DNA from: Agrobacterium tumefaciens
Lineage (GTDB): Bacteria; Pseudomonadota; Alphaproteobacteria; Rhizobiales; Rhizobiaceae
Assembly: GCA_025560025.1 (NCBI GenBank)
Contig: CP048485.1
Location: 1,302,001-1,366,000, forward strand
Direction of reading: 5' to 3'
DNA length: 64,000 nt
Below, one piece after another: positions 9,980-19,308 of the stretch. Both the position numbers and the translations under genes were made by a program. The notes below the pieces were generated by a model. The model was not told the origin of the DNA and did no database searches. It was given only the letters and a program-made list of their open reading frames with translations. The stretch's first letter is position 1. Every line of letters starts with the position of its first letter.

Positions 9980-10810
9980 TCACGCGACAGGGAAATACCT
10001 GACATAGGCGAACTCATCCCCATCCGGTGACCAGTTGGGTGAGTTCATCGTGCCCTGCCCGCCAAAAAGCTCAAACAGCGTCTCGGCATTGCCGCCATCC
10101 ATATCCATCAGCCGCACCCGCACGTCGAGGTCGCGCGGATGGTCGAAGACATCGCCGTCATAGGAGACGAACACCACCTTGTCACCTTTCGGAGACGGAT
10201 GCGGAAACCAGTCGCCATAGGAACTGTCGGTGATCCGCTCGACGGCTGAACCATCCACCTGCACGCGCCAGATCTGCATCAGCCCGGTGCGGCTGGAATT
10301 GAAATAGACCCACCCGCCATCAGGCGAATAATCCGGCCCGTCATTGCGGCCTTCGCCATGGGTCAGCCGCGTCTCGACGCCGCTTGCTATATCCATCGAA
10401 TAGATATCGAAGACCTGATCGCGAATGCCGCAATAGGCAAAACTTTTCCCGTCCGGAGCCCATCCGTGCCAGTAGGAAGGAAGGTTCTTCGTCATCAGCC
10501 GTGGCGCGCCGCCCGCCGAGGGCATGAGATAGATGGCACTCTTGCCAAATTCCACCTTGTCGGAAATGGCGTAGAGCGATCCATCCGGCGAAATGCCGTG
10601 ATCATTGTTGCAGAGCGTGGCAAAGCCGGTATCGATCCTCTCCGGCGACGCATCACCGGCAAGGGACAGGCGGTAAAGCAGCCCTTCGCTGTTCAGCAGC
10701 AGATATTTTCCATCCGGCGACCAGTTCGGCGCTTCAAAAAGATCAGGCGTCTGCCACACCACCCGCATCTGCCGGGTGCGGATGTTGAAGATTTCGATGG
10801 AGCTGCGCAT
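9980..10810 (-). CDS. TolB-like beta-propeller (PD40 repeats) protein
   Basis: A 276-residue protein made almost entirely of WD40-like PD40 repeats: WSPDGKYLLL, SPDGSLYAI, APDGKSFAYC, SPDGGWVYF, SPKGDKVVF and WSPDGDEFAY, about 40 residues apart, giving a six-bladed propeller. It lacks the N-terminal domain and signal peptide of true TolB, so it is probably cytoplasmic and not part of the Tol-Pal system. Such stand-alone propellers are common in rhizobia with no defined role; a binding or lyase function is possible. It is followed by a repeat and not obviously part of an operon. Confidence 0.75.
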   Translation of the reverse strand: MRSSIEIFNIRTRQMRVVWQTPDLFEAPNWSPDGKYLLLNSEGLLYRLSLAGDASPERIDTGFATLCNNDHGISPDGSLYAISDKVEFGKSAIYLMPSAGGAPRLMTKNLPSYWHGWAPDGKSFAYCGIRDQVFDIYSMDIASGVETRLTHGEGRNDGPDYSPDGGWVYFNSSRTGLMQIWRVQVDGSAVERITDSSYGDWFPHPSPKGDKVVFVSYDGDVFDHPRDLDVRVRLMDMDGGNAETLFELFGGQGTMNSPNWSPDGDEFAYVRYFPVA

Positions 10811-11002
10811 TCTGCCTCCCGGGCGTGTCCGTGTTCTCGCTCAAAGCGCCCGGCAATGCAGACATTCCGTTTGCATCCGCCATCGCCATGATTATGATCC
10901 TAGGGCGGCAGGCACCGTCCTGCAAATTCAAACCGGAAAAAACGCCAGCGCTCCGGCACCGTCCGTGACCCTTGCCGTTTCTCCCAGATCCGAGGTTCCG
11001 CG

Positions 11003-11380
11003 ATGAATACCATCGCCGATCACGGCATCCGCTTCGGGCGGATCGCCGCAATGCTTCCTGTCAAAAACATCGAAAAGGCCCATGATTTTTATGTCGGTGT
11101 TCTAGGCTTCGAAAAAACCTTCGAAAACGGCAACCCTGTCGGTTTCATGATCCTCAAACAGGGTAATGCCGAGCTGCATCTGACATTGCAGCCCAGCCAC
11201 AAGGCAGCGCCCTTCAATGTGGCGCATATGATGGTGAGCGATGTGGACGCGCTTCACGCAATCTGCAAAAGCCAGGGCTTGCGCATCATCAAGGGCCTGC
11301 AGGACAAGGATTACGGCCTGCGCGCCTTTGTGTTTGAAGACCCGGATGGCAACCGCATCGATGTGGGGCAGGTTATTTGA
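11003..11380 (+). CDS. VOC (glyoxalase/bleomycin-resistance) family protein
   Basis: A 125-residue single-module vicinal-oxygen-chelate protein. The beta-alpha-beta-beta-beta halves start at FGRIAAMLPVKNIEKAHDFY and VAHMMVSDVDALHAI, and the protein ends with the family signature FEDPDGNRIDVGQ. Candidate metal ligands include H174-type positions replaced here by H in ELHLTLQ and E/D in the final strand. Members range from bleomycin resistance proteins to glyoxalases and dioxygenases; substrate not predictable. GAGG precedes the ATG at 11003. The gene stands alone. Confidence 0.8.
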   Translation: MNTIADHGIRFGRIAAMLPVKNIEKAHDFYVGVLGFEKTFENGNPVGFMILKQGNAELHLTLQPSHKAAPFNVAHMMVSDVDALHAICKSQGLRIIKGLQDKDYGLRAFVFEDPDGNRIDVGQVI

Positions 11381-11461
11381 GATGAGCGAACGGCGCGGGG
11401 TTTTCTCCGCGCCGCTTGCTTAAACACGAAGGCTTGTTGTGGAACGAGCGCATGCCCCTTG

Positions 11462-11585
11462 TTTCTTCTCCCCGCCGGGGAGAAGTCCGCGGCAGCGGGA
11501 TGAGGGGGCAAGGGCAGTGAGTTACGGCAACGTTGCCCCCTCATCCGACCCTTCGGGCCACCTTCTCCCCGGCGGGGAGAAGAAA
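11462..11585. repeat. RIME-like intergenic mosaic element, copy 2
   Basis: Same modules as the element at 1521 but in the opposite order: TTCTCCCCGCCGGGGAGAAG, then GCGGCAGCGGGATGAGGGGG, then CCCCCTCATCCGACCCTTCG, then the closing CTCCCCGGCGGGGAG. It occupies nearly all of the space between the VOC gene and the 3' end of nadE, so it forms the 3' flank of both convergent genes. Confidence 0.8.
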
Positions 11586-11634
11586 CACGCGGCAACGCCG
11601 GGCAGAACCATCCGCTACCCGCGCCTTCCTTCAA

Positions 11635-13314
11635 TCACCGATCCCGGAACCGGTTGGTAATCGGATAACGCCGGTCACGCCCGAAGTTCTTCTTGGTGAT
11701 CTTCACACCCGGCGCCGATTGCCGGCGCTTGTATTCGGCGAGATAAAGCAGATGCTCCACCCGGTGCACGGTGGCCACATCATGACCGCGCGCGAGAATC
11801 TCCTCGACCGACATTTCCTTCTCGACAAGGCACTCAAGAATATCGTCCAGCACCGGATAGGGCGGCAGCGAATCCTGGTCGGTCTGGTTGGGGCGCAATT
11901 CCGCCGAAGGTGCCTTGGAAATGATATTGGCCGGGATCACCTCGCCGGAAGGGCCGAGCGCGCCCGGCGGCACATTACCGTTGCGCCAGCTGGAAATGGC
12001 ATAGACCTGCATCTTGTAGAGGTCCTTGATGGGATTGAAACCGCCATTCATGTCGCCGTAAAGCGTGGCATAACCCACCGACATTTCCGACTTGTTGCCC
12101 GTCGTCACCACCATCGAGCCGAACTTGTTCGAGACAGCCATCAAGATGGTGCCGCGCGCGCGGCTCTGCAGGTTTTCCTCGGTAATGCCCTCTTCCGTGC
12201 CTTCGAAAAGATCTGACAGTGCCGAGAGGAAACCTTCCACCGGCTCGACGATCGGCACGATGTCGTAACGGCAGCCCAGCGCTTTCGCGCAATCGGCCGC
12301 GTCCTTCAGCGATTCCTCCGAAGTATAGCGGTAAGGCAGCATGATGCAACGCACCCGCTCCTCGCCCAGCGCATCGACGGCAAGGGCGGCGCAGATCGCC
12401 GAATCGATACCGCCGGAAAGGCCGAGAACCACGCTCTTGAAGCCGTTCTTGTTCACGTAGTCGCGAAAGCCCAGCATGCAGGCGCGGTAATCCGCCTCCT
12501 CGCCTTCGGGAATTTTCGAGAAAGGTCCGCTTTCGCAGCGCCACCCCTCTTCCGTACGTTTCCAGTCGGTGACGGCAAGCGTCGCCTCGAACTGGCTCAT
12601 CTGGAAGGCAAGTGTCTTGTCGGCATTAAAGCCGAAGCTCGCGCCGTCGAACACCAGCTCATCCTGCCCGCCCAGCTGGTTGGCGAAGACGAGCGGCAGG
12701 CCGCTTTCGATAACCTGCCGCAGCGCCACCTGGTGGCGCACGTCGAGCTTGCCGCGATAATAGGGCGAACCATTCGGCACCAGCAGGATTTCCGCCCCGC
12801 TTTCGGCCAGCGTTTCGCACACGCCCATCTCGTTCCAGATTTCCTCGCAGATCGGAATGCCGATCCTGACCCCACGGAAATTATAGGGACCGGAAATCGA
12901 CCCTTCGGCGAAAACGCGTTTTTCGTCGAATTCACCGTAATTCGGCAGGTCGATCTTGTCGCGCAGCGCGATGATCTTGCCGCCATCCAGAAGCGCCACG
13001 GAATTGTGCCGGCCCGTCTCGCCCTGGCGCGGAAAACCGATGACGATGCCCGGCCCGCCATCGGCGGTTTCCGCCGCCAGCTCTTCCACGGCCTTCAGGC
13101 ATGCCTTCAGGAAAGCCGGTTTCAGCACCAGATCTTCCGGTGGGTAGCCGGATATGAAAAGCTCGGTCAAAAGCAGAAGATCGGCGCCCTGTGTCGCCGC
13201 ATCGGCCCTTGCCTCGCGCGCCTTGGCGAGATTGCCCGCCACGTCGCCAACGGTGGGATTGAACTGCCCGACGGCAATCCGGAGATGGTTCTGGATATCG
13301 TGTCTGTCGCTCAT
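11635..13314 (-). CDS. nadE: Glutamine-dependent NAD+ synthetase
   Basis: A 559-residue two-domain enzyme that amidates deamido-NAD with ammonia taken from glutamine. The N-terminal nitrilase-type glutaminase has its triad E51 (TELFISGYPPEDL), K120 (RDKIDLPNYGEF) and C156 (IPICEEIW). The C-terminal synthetase starts with the pyrophosphatase loop LGLSGGIDSAIC and continues through TTGNKSEMSVGYAT and KDLYKMQVY. It is complete and typical in length for rhizobial NadE. Divergent from the phosphoglycerol transferase gene; the shared upstream region is 13315-13536. Confidence 0.95.
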   Translation of the reverse strand: MSDRHDIQNHLRIAVGQFNPTVGDVAGNLAKAREARADAATQGADLLLLTELFISGYPPEDLVLKPAFLKACLKAVEELAAETADGGPGIVIGFPRQGETGRHNSVALLDGGKIIALRDKIDLPNYGEFDEKRVFAEGSISGPYNFRGVRIGIPICEEIWNEMGVCETLAESGAEILLVPNGSPYYRGKLDVRHQVALRQVIESGLPLVFANQLGGQDELVFDGASFGFNADKTLAFQMSQFEATLAVTDWKRTEEGWRCESGPFSKIPEGEEADYRACMLGFRDYVNKNGFKSVVLGLSGGIDSAICAALAVDALGEERVRCIMLPYRYTSEESLKDAADCAKALGCRYDIVPIVEPVEGFLSALSDLFEGTEEGITEENLQSRARGTILMAVSNKFGSMVVTTGNKSEMSVGYATLYGDMNGGFNPIKDLYKMQVYAISSWRNGNVPPGALGPSGEVIPANIISKAPSAELRPNQTDQDSLPPYPVLDDILECLVEKEMSVEEILARGHDVATVHRVEHLLYLAEYKRRQSAPGVKITKKNFGRDRRYPITNRFRDR

Positions 13315-13536
13315 GGCTTTTCAATACCGCGCCCGTGCCCGCTCCGCAACGCGGCAATTGCATGGCGACGCCCGTTACGCATGGCAGGCGCCCGTTCACG
13401 CTAAGGTTATCGCCGCAGCCGCCAGGTTGCGCAAAGTTCATGTCGCGTTCATCGCGCTTATGTGACAGTTACATGACACTTTTGCGACACCCGATTCACC
13501 TCCCCGGATCGGCCGTGCCGCCTGCAATACCGGAGT

Positions 13537-15477
13537 ATGAGTTTGAGAGATTCGGCGCCAAAAACAACGGCTTCCGAAAAGGCTTTGTTCGTCTTTTCGC
13601 CTGCATGGACAAGGAGCCTTTCGAAGCTTTCGGGCACGGCCTATACGCTTGCCAACCTGACTGTCGCATCCATCGTGCTGGTCGTGGCGCTGGAGTGGAT
13701 CGCCCGCGGTTCGCTCCATGATGTCGGTGCGTTCCTCACCTCGTCCACCCGCCCGGGCATGACCACCATTGCCGCCGTTCTGCTTTTGCTGGTGGCGCTG
13801 GATGCCATTCTTGGCCGTCGTTATCTGTCGCTCATTGCGGTTACGCCGCTTTGCGTGCTGACGGGACTGATTTCCGCACAGAAACAGACCTATCTCTCCG
13901 ATCCGCTTTATCCTTCCGACCTGCTGTTTGGCCGGCAGATCCTCGAGCTTCTGCCCACCATGCTGAAGGCCCAGCCGCTGACGGCGGTGCTGGTCGGGCT
14001 TGGCCTCTGCGCCACGGTTGCGGCGCTGGCCGCCCTCTGGCTGCTGGCGCGGCGTTATTCTCCGGGCCTGAACTGGCGTGAACGCGCCGCAGGTCTGGCA
14101 TTGGCGCTGCCGCTTTTGGCCAGTCTCGCCTCGCTGATGGATTATTCGCATTATTCCTGGGTACGCGATCGCCTCAACATCATTCCCATGATGTGGGACC
14201 AGCAGGAAAACTACCGCCACAACGGCTTCCTGATGGCTTTTGCCTTCAACATTCCGATGGCGAATGTGTCCGCCCCGCAGGGTTACGGTGAAAACAGCAT
14301 TGCCGACCTGACGGCGCAGCCCGCCGCCTTTGCCGCCAACAAGGGCGATTACCCCGATGTCATCATGCTGATGAGCGAATCGCTCTGGGATCCGACCCGG
14401 CTTGAAAACGTGAAGCTCTCGGCCGATCCGATGCCGACCATTCGCGCCAAACAGTCCGGCAATGTCTTTTCCCCCGAGTTCGGTGGCATGACGGCGAATG
14501 TGGAATTCGAGGCGCTGACCGGCTTTTCCAACGCCTTCCTGCCCTATGGCAGCATTCCCTATCAGCAATATATCCGCCGCCCGGTGCCCTCGCTTGCCAG
14601 CTTCTTTCGTGGCGAGGGTTATTCGGCCATCGCCATGCATCCGTTTCAGGAATGGTTCTGGAACCGCAAGCAGGTCTATCAGAATTTCGGCTTCGAGGAA
14701 TTCCGTTCCGAAGAGACGCTGCCGGCCATGGAAAAACGCGGCAACTTCGCCTCCGACGACGCGCTGATGGAGGAGATCATGGCGACGGCCGAGCAGGCCC
14801 GCAACCCGCTCTTCCTCTTCGCCGTCACCCTGCAGGGACACGGTCCCTACGAGGCGGGCCGTTATGCCGCCGATACCATCGGCGTGGAAGGCGATCTCTC
14901 CCCTTCGGCATCGCAGGCGCTCTCGACCTATTCGCAAGGGGTGGTGGAGGCCGACGAGGCCCTTCTGAAACTGATGCGCTGGGCCAAGAAGCGCGACCGT
15001 GAAACCATCATCGTCCTCTTCGGCGATCACCTGCCGCCCCTCGGCCAGACCTTTGTGGAAAGCGGCTACATGCCCGGCATGGTGGCCAGCCGCCGCGCGC
15101 CGCTGGAGATCATGAAAAAGGAACACGAGACACCGCTCGTCGTGTGGTCCTCGAAAAAGGGCGTGCGCAAGAATATCGGCACCATCAGCCCGGCGCTGTT
15201 GCCCTATCATGTGCTGAAAACCGCCGGCTTTTCCGATCCCTTCTACACCGGGACGCTCGGCGAGGTTCAGCAGGCGTTCTCCGTCATCGACCGGCATATG
15301 CTGGTCGGCAAAGACGGCAAGGCCCTGCCCGACTGGTCGATTGCCCCCAATTCCATTCCCGACGTGGTGCGAGATTACCGCCTGCTGCAATTCGACATGA
15401 TGTTCGGCGAGCAATATGGCCGCGAGCGCTTCTTCCCCGGCTTCAACTGGGTCAACGAGGGCACGCCCTCCGTCTGA
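13537..15477 (+). CDS. LtaS/OpgB-family membrane phosphoglycerol transferase (sulfatase fold)
   Basis: A 646-residue protein with about five transmembrane segments in the first 205 residues, then a periplasmic sulfatase-like domain. The active-site pieces of the LtaS/MdoB group are present: metal glutamate E281 in MSESLWD, nucleophile T319 in GGMTANVEFEALTG and the late metal site FGDHLPPLG. Family members move phosphoglycerol from phosphatidylglycerol to lipoteichoic acid or osmoregulated glucans; in rhizobia the glucan is cyclic beta-1,2-glucan (CgmB-type). Glucan decoration is the likely role, but the acceptor is not shown by sequence. ATG at 13537 follows CGGAG. Confidence 0.82.
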   Translation: MSLRDSAPKTTASEKALFVFSPAWTRSLSKLSGTAYTLANLTVASIVLVVALEWIARGSLHDVGAFLTSSTRPGMTTIAAVLLLLVALDAILGRRYLSLIAVTPLCVLTGLISAQKQTYLSDPLYPSDLLFGRQILELLPTMLKAQPLTAVLVGLGLCATVAALAALWLLARRYSPGLNWRERAAGLALALPLLASLASLMDYSHYSWVRDRLNIIPMMWDQQENYRHNGFLMAFAFNIPMANVSAPQGYGENSIADLTAQPAAFAANKGDYPDVIMLMSESLWDPTRLENVKLSADPMPTIRAKQSGNVFSPEFGGMTANVEFEALTGFSNAFLPYGSIPYQQYIRRPVPSLASFFRGEGYSAIAMHPFQEWFWNRKQVYQNFGFEEFRSEETLPAMEKRGNFASDDALMEEIMATAEQARNPLFLFAVTLQGHGPYEAGRYAADTIGVEGDLSPSASQALSTYSQGVVEADEALLKLMRWAKKRDRETIIVLFGDHLPPLGQTFVESGYMPGMVASRRAPLEIMKKEHETPLVVWSSKKGVRKNIGTISPALLPYHVLKTAGFSDPFYTGTLGEVQQAFSVIDRHMLVGKDGKALPDWSIAPNSIPDVVRDYRLLQFDMMFGEQYGRERFFPGFNWVNEGTPSV

Positions 15478-15594
15478 TGGTTTTCGGCCTGGGACATCTG
15501 AACCGCATGGCTGTGGAAATCGTTTGAATTCCATCGCCATGCGGGTTTATCTCGGAACGGCCCGCACCGAACCCTCAGCAACCGGAGACACGCC

Positions 15595-16128
15595 GTGTCA
15601 GATATCTCCGACTATGTCACCTCACATTTCAAGCGCTCCTCCCGTGAAATCGGCGAGGTGGAGCGGCGCATTCTGGAACTGGCGCAACAGAAAAAACTGG
15701 TTTCGAGTGACACCAATGCGGAATTTTCCGCCGGCGCGGGCCTTGCCGACAGGCTGGCCGACAATATCGCCAAGGTCGGCGGCTCCTGGGGTTTTATCCT
15801 CAGCTTCTGCTTTTTTCTGGTGATCTGGGCCATCGTCAACACCATCGTGCTGACAACGGGGGCCTTCGACCCCTACCCCTTCATCTTCCTCAACCTGCTG
15901 CTCTCCATGCTGGCCGCCATTCAGGCGCCGATCATCATGATGTCGCAGAACCGGCAGGCCGCCCGCGACCGCTTCGAGGCCGCCAAGGACTATGAGGTGA
16001 ACCTGAAGGCCGAGCTTGAGGTTCTCTCCCTGCATGAAAAGATCGATGTGAAGGTGCTGGCCGAACTTGCGGCGCTGCGGCAGGACCTCGCCAGCCTCCA
16101 CCACCACGTCACCCGCAAAGGCGACTGA
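15595..16128 (+). CDS. DUF1003 membrane protein
   Basis: A 177-residue protein with a GTG start at 15595 preceded by CCGGAG. Residues about 50-65 (LADRLADNIAKVGGSWGFI) and the two closely spaced membrane segments (ILSFCFFLVIWAIVNTIVL, FIFLNLLLSMLAAIQAPIIM) are the DUF1003 core, followed by the hallmark MSQNRQAARDR and a long C-terminal helix. Function is unknown; the family is widespread and proposed to be a small membrane transporter-like protein. It lies 117 bp after the phosphoglycerol transferase gene, possibly co-transcribed. Confidence 0.85.
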   Translation: MSDISDYVTSHFKRSSREIGEVERRILELAQQKKLVSSDTNAEFSAGAGLADRLADNIAKVGGSWGFILSFCFFLVIWAIVNTIVLTTGAFDPYPFIFLNLLLSMLAAIQAPIIMMSQNRQAARDRFEAAKDYEVNLKAELEVLSLHEKIDVKVLAELAALRQDLASLHHHVTRKGD

Positions 16129-16889
16129 CGCCGAGCTAAATTCATCCCCGCTTTTCCCCGCCCTGCCGCGCCCTGTTATCTTGAACGCAGTCCTGCCGGG
16201 TGGATGCCAGACGTGGCGCAAACCGAGGGACGGTTCTGATAGGGACGGTGGCGCGTTCGTGACGACAGAACCATTTCGCAGGGAGGCGGTGCACAGCCCT
16301 TTGCGAGATACGGCATAGTGAAAGACCCGGCTGCGCAACGCATCCGACCCACACCAACCTCAACTAAAGCGCAGCCGGGCAATCGCCCGACGCCCTCCCG
16401 CTATCCCCGTCCGGCAGCGCCGTGCGGGATGAAGCTGTTGGGGTTTTTAGGGCGTGTTCAGGAAGTGAAGGAGGAGCACGGGGCTTTACCCCCCCTCTGC
16501 CCTGCCGGGCATCTCCCCCTCAAAGGGGGAGATCGGCAAGAGGCCCTTTTGTCGCTTCATTCACAAGCCTATAGATGGGCGAGGCCTTGCCGCAGATCGA
16601 TCTCCCCCCTTGAGGGGGAGATGCCCGGCAGGGCAGAGGGGGGTAAAGCCACACGCGCCCTACGACCGCTTTGAATCGCACAACCTCCTGAAAGTTCACA
16701 CCCAGTTACGAATCCGTCAGATTCTTGCGCTACAGATTGACGCAGGCGTTTGTTGCATTGCACTCTTGCGGGCAAGGCTTACGGGGAATCACTTCCCCTC
16801 GTCAAAATGGCATCACGACCATTTCGCGGCGACGCCACACCGGACAGCACTGTCCGGTCAACGAAATACATTCTGCACCGGGGTTTTTC
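16129..16889. other. 761-bp gene-free interval before sthA
   Basis: No frame with convincing coding character was found. The left half (16140-16480) is unremarkable mixed sequence. The centre holds the large palindromic repeat described separately (16482-16650). The right part (16680-16880) should contain the sthA promoter; no strong -35/-10 pair was picked out by eye. Confidence 0.5.
16482..16650. repeat. Long inverted repeat, rhizobial CATCTCCCCCTC type
   Basis: Arms of about 41 bp (16482-16523 and 16610-16650) are inverted copies that differ by one base in a C/G run. The arm core is CTGCCCTGCCGGGCATCTCC and the inner edge CCCCCTCAA / TTGAGGGGG. The 86-bp centre is non-palindromic. This is a different repeat family from the two others in the window, and only this copy was seen. 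Confidence 0.8.
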
Positions 16890-18293
16890 ATGCACCAGTT
16901 CGATCTGATTGTTGTCGGCAGCGGTCCGGCCGGAAGACGGGCCGCCATCCAGGCCGCCAAGCTCGAAAAGAAGGTTCTGGTCATCGAGAAAGGCAGCCGC
17001 GTCGGCGGCGTTTCCGTGCACACCGGCACCATTCCTTCCAAGACCCTGCGCGAGACCGCGCTCAACCTCACCGGCTGGCGCGAGCGCGGCTTTTACGGCC
17101 GCTCCTACCGCGTCAAGCAGGAGATCGACGCGGACGATCTGCGCCGCCGCCTGCTCATCACGCTGGACCACGAGGTCGAGGTACTGGAACACCAGTTCGC
17201 CCGCAACCGCGTGCAGCATATTCGCGGCACGGCAAGTTTCGTTGATGCCAACACCATGAAGGTGGTGAAGAACGACGGTGAAATCATGAATGTCACCGGC
17301 ACCTCCATCCTGCTGACCATCGGCACCCGCCCCTACCGGCCGCCGCATATTCCCTTCGACGGCCAGGCCGTGCTCGATTCGGATGAAATTCTCGAGATCA
17401 AGGAGTTGCCGCGCTCCATGGTCGTCGTTGGCGCCGGTGTCATCGGCATCGAATATGCCACCATCTTCAGCGCGCTCGACACGCAGGTGACGGTGGTGGA
17501 GCCGCGCGAGACCATGCTGGAATTCATCGACAAGGAAATCGTCGAGGACTTCACCTACCAGCTGCGCGACCGCAACATGAAGCTGATATTCGGCCAGAAG
17601 GCGGAAAAGGTGGAGCGTGATGAGAGCGGCAAATGCCTGGTATCGCTCAGCAATGGCCGTGTCCTGAAAGCCGAGACGGTGCTGTTTGCCGCCGGCCGTG
17701 TCGGCGCCACCGATACGCTCAATCTTTCCGCCTGCGGGCTGGAGGCCGACAGCCGTGGCCGCCTGAAGGTCGATCCCGAAACCTTCCAGACCTCGGTGCC
17801 GAACATCTATGCCGCCGGCGATATCATCGGTTTCCCGAGCCTTGCCTCCACGTCAATGGAACAGGGCCGCATCGCCGCCCGCCACGCCGTCGGCGCACCG
17901 GCCGGCGAGCCGCCGCAATTCTTCCCCTACGGCATCTATGCCGTCCCGGAAATCTCCACCTGCGGCCTGACGGAAGAAGAAGTCATCGAACGCGGCATTC
18001 CCTATGAATGCGGCATCGCCCATTTCCGCGAAACCTCGCGTGGCCACATCATGGGCCTCGACAGCGGGCTGTTGAAGATGATCTTCTCGCTCAAAACCCG
18101 CCGCCTGCTTGGCGTCCACATCGTCGGCGAAGGTGCGACCGAACTGGTGCATATCGGCCAGGCGGTGCTGAACCTGAAGGGCACTGTGGAATATTTCGTG
18201 GAGAATACGTTCAATTACCCCACGCTCGCGGAAGCCTACAAGATTGCCGGGCTGGATGCGTGGAACCGCATGGGCGAGATCAAGAAGGATTGA
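16890..18293 (+). CDS. sthA: Soluble pyridine nucleotide transhydrogenase
   Basis: A 467-residue flavoprotein disulfide-reductase relative that exchanges hydride between NADPH and NAD. The FAD site is FDLIVVGSGPAGRRAA and the NAD(P) site VVVGAGVIGIEYATIF. In the place where lipoamide dehydrogenases have the redox cysteine pair it reads GGVSVHTGTIPSK, without cysteines, which separates SthA from them. The C-terminal dimer domain (YAVPEISTCGLTEEE, GATELVHIGQAV) is complete. The ATG at 16890 starts directly at the FAD fold; an in-frame extension upstream lacks homology. Single gene. Confidence 0.93.
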   Translation: MHQFDLIVVGSGPAGRRAAIQAAKLEKKVLVIEKGSRVGGVSVHTGTIPSKTLRETALNLTGWRERGFYGRSYRVKQEIDADDLRRRLLITLDHEVEVLEHQFARNRVQHIRGTASFVDANTMKVVKNDGEIMNVTGTSILLTIGTRPYRPPHIPFDGQAVLDSDEILEIKELPRSMVVVGAGVIGIEYATIFSALDTQVTVVEPRETMLEFIDKEIVEDFTYQLRDRNMKLIFGQKAEKVERDESGKCLVSLSNGRVLKAETVLFAAGRVGATDTLNLSACGLEADSRGRLKVDPETFQTSVPNIYAAGDIIGFPSLASTSMEQGRIAARHAVGAPAGEPPQFFPYGIYAVPEISTCGLTEEEVIERGIPYECGIAHFRETSRGHIMGLDSGLLKMIFSLKTRRLLGVHIVGEGATELVHIGQAVLNLKGTVEYFVENTFNYPTLAEAYKIAGLDAWNRMGEIKKD

Positions 18294-18360
18294 GAGAGTA
18301 TTCAGCGGGACGGCACAACGCCATACGGGCGCTTGTGGTAAGGTCGTAGCCTCCTCTCCT

Positions 18361-18473
18361 CGTCACCCCGGACTTGATCCGGGGTCCAGCCAGCCCAAGT
18401 CCTTGGGCTGAAAAGACGCGCCGTGGCTGGATGCCGGATCATCCTCGGGCTAGTTCCGGGGACCGGCATGACA
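18361..18473. repeat. REP-like palindromic repeat, copy 3
   Basis: Left arm CGTCACCCCGGACTTGATCC, centre AGCCCAAGTCCTTGGGCT, right arm with GGATGCCGGATC and GACCGGCATGAC. The right part contains an insertion-like ATCCTCGGGCTAG that echoes the neighbouring element, so the copy is mosaic. Confidence 0.7.
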
Positions 18474-18545
18474 AAGGGAGTTTTTCGCCCCGAGACTTAA
18501 CCTTAGAAACATAGGCCGCCAACGGCATGCTAAAACCTCTCCGTC

Positions 18546-18618
18546 GTCATCCTCGGGCTTGACCCGAGGATCCACAATCCGGTGCACCACGGATCCTCGG
18601 GTCAAGCCCGAGGATGAC
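18546..18618. repeat. Perfect 28-bp inverted repeat
   Basis: GTCATCCTCGGGCTTGACCC... (18546-18573) is repeated exactly inverted at 18591-18618 with a 17-nt loop. It is a variant of the REP-like family using CCTCGGGCTTGACCCGAGG instead of the CCGGACTTGATCCGG core. No ends or transposase suggest an insertion sequence. Confidence 0.85.
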
Positions 18619-18657
18619 GCCGAGTTTTCAGACACCCCACTGCGGGCGGAACCGCAC

Positions 18658-19308
18658 TCACCACCGAATACTATACCGCGCACTAACCCCCGGCCGGAAA
18701 TGATCCGCATAGCCCTGATCCAGCGTTCCCCGCACCGTCAGATTGTCGCCGATCTTCTGCTCCACCGCCACGCCGCTGCTGAACTCGTTGAAGCTGTTGC
18801 GGCTCGCCCCCGTCAGCACGAAAGCCGTGCCGGTCTCCGAGCGGGACAGACGCAGCGACTGCGATACATCCAGCCCGTTCCATTGCTGCGCCGTGCCGTC
18901 ATAACGCACGGTGAAATTGCGGTTTGCCTCGATATCCAGTTCCGGCGTGACGATGCGCTTCTGCTGCGACGTCATGGAAAGGCTGCTCGATCCCGTCAGC
19001 GCGTTGAAGATGACGCCGACATCACGGGCCAGCGAAACGCCGGGCAACTGTTCGGCCAGCAGCGTGACATTGCCCCATACCCGCACCGGCGTATCCACCA
19101 CCTGCCCCGTCTTCGAGGCATTCATGCCCATTTCAAGCCCGGCGCGGATCGGCGTATCGACCGGCAGTTTAGCACCGATGCGCGCCGTATAGGAGCGGTC
19201 GGAATTCTTGACCGGCTTCCAGATCAACCCTGCCTCATCCGCATGGGCGGCAGCTCCCGCAAGGGCATAAAGGGCGATGAAAAGGGCGGAACCCGTACGG
19301 AGTGACAT
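18658..19308 (-). CDS. Exported beta-rich (barrel-like) protein of unknown function
   Basis: A 216-residue protein with a signal peptide (MSLRTGSALFIALYALAGAAA, cleavage near AHADEAG). The start at 19308 is set by the signal peptide and by an AGGGGA ribosome site. The mature part is made of alternating hydrophobic/polar strands (FTVRYDGTAQQWNGL, LRLSRSETGTAFVLTG, FSSGVAVEQKIGDNLTVRG) and ends with VSARYSIRW, a C-terminal aromatic residue as in outer-membrane barrels. I do not recognise the family beyond that. It is convergent with sthA across the repeats. Confidence 0.65.
   Translation of the reverse strand: MSLRTGSALFIALYALAGAAAHADEAGLIWKPVKNSDRSYTARIGAKLPVDTPIRAGLEMGMNASKTGQVVDTPVRVWGNVTLLAEQLPGVSLARDVGVIFNALTGSSSLSMTSQQKRIVTPELDIEANRNFTVRYDGTAQQWNGLDVSQSLRLSRSETGTAFVLTGASRNSFNEFSSGVAVEQKIGDNLTVRGTLDQGYADHFRPGVSARYSIRW

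Larger units (their letters stand above)
18294..18657. other. Repeat-filled gap between convergent genes sthA and 18658
   Basis: This 364-bp gap holds two palindromic elements (18361-18473 and 18546-18618, listed separately) and no gene. The genes on both sides converge on it, so the hairpins lie in both 3' ends. Confidence 0.6.

Noticed and set aside
16318..16674. Possible small gene in the gap before sthA
   Set aside because: The frame runs through the palindromic repeat, is Pro/Arg-rich without known motif and has no ribosome site.
18546..18618. Terminal inverted repeats of an insertion sequence
   Set aside because: The 28-bp arms enclose only 17 bp, with no transposase gene or target duplication nearby.
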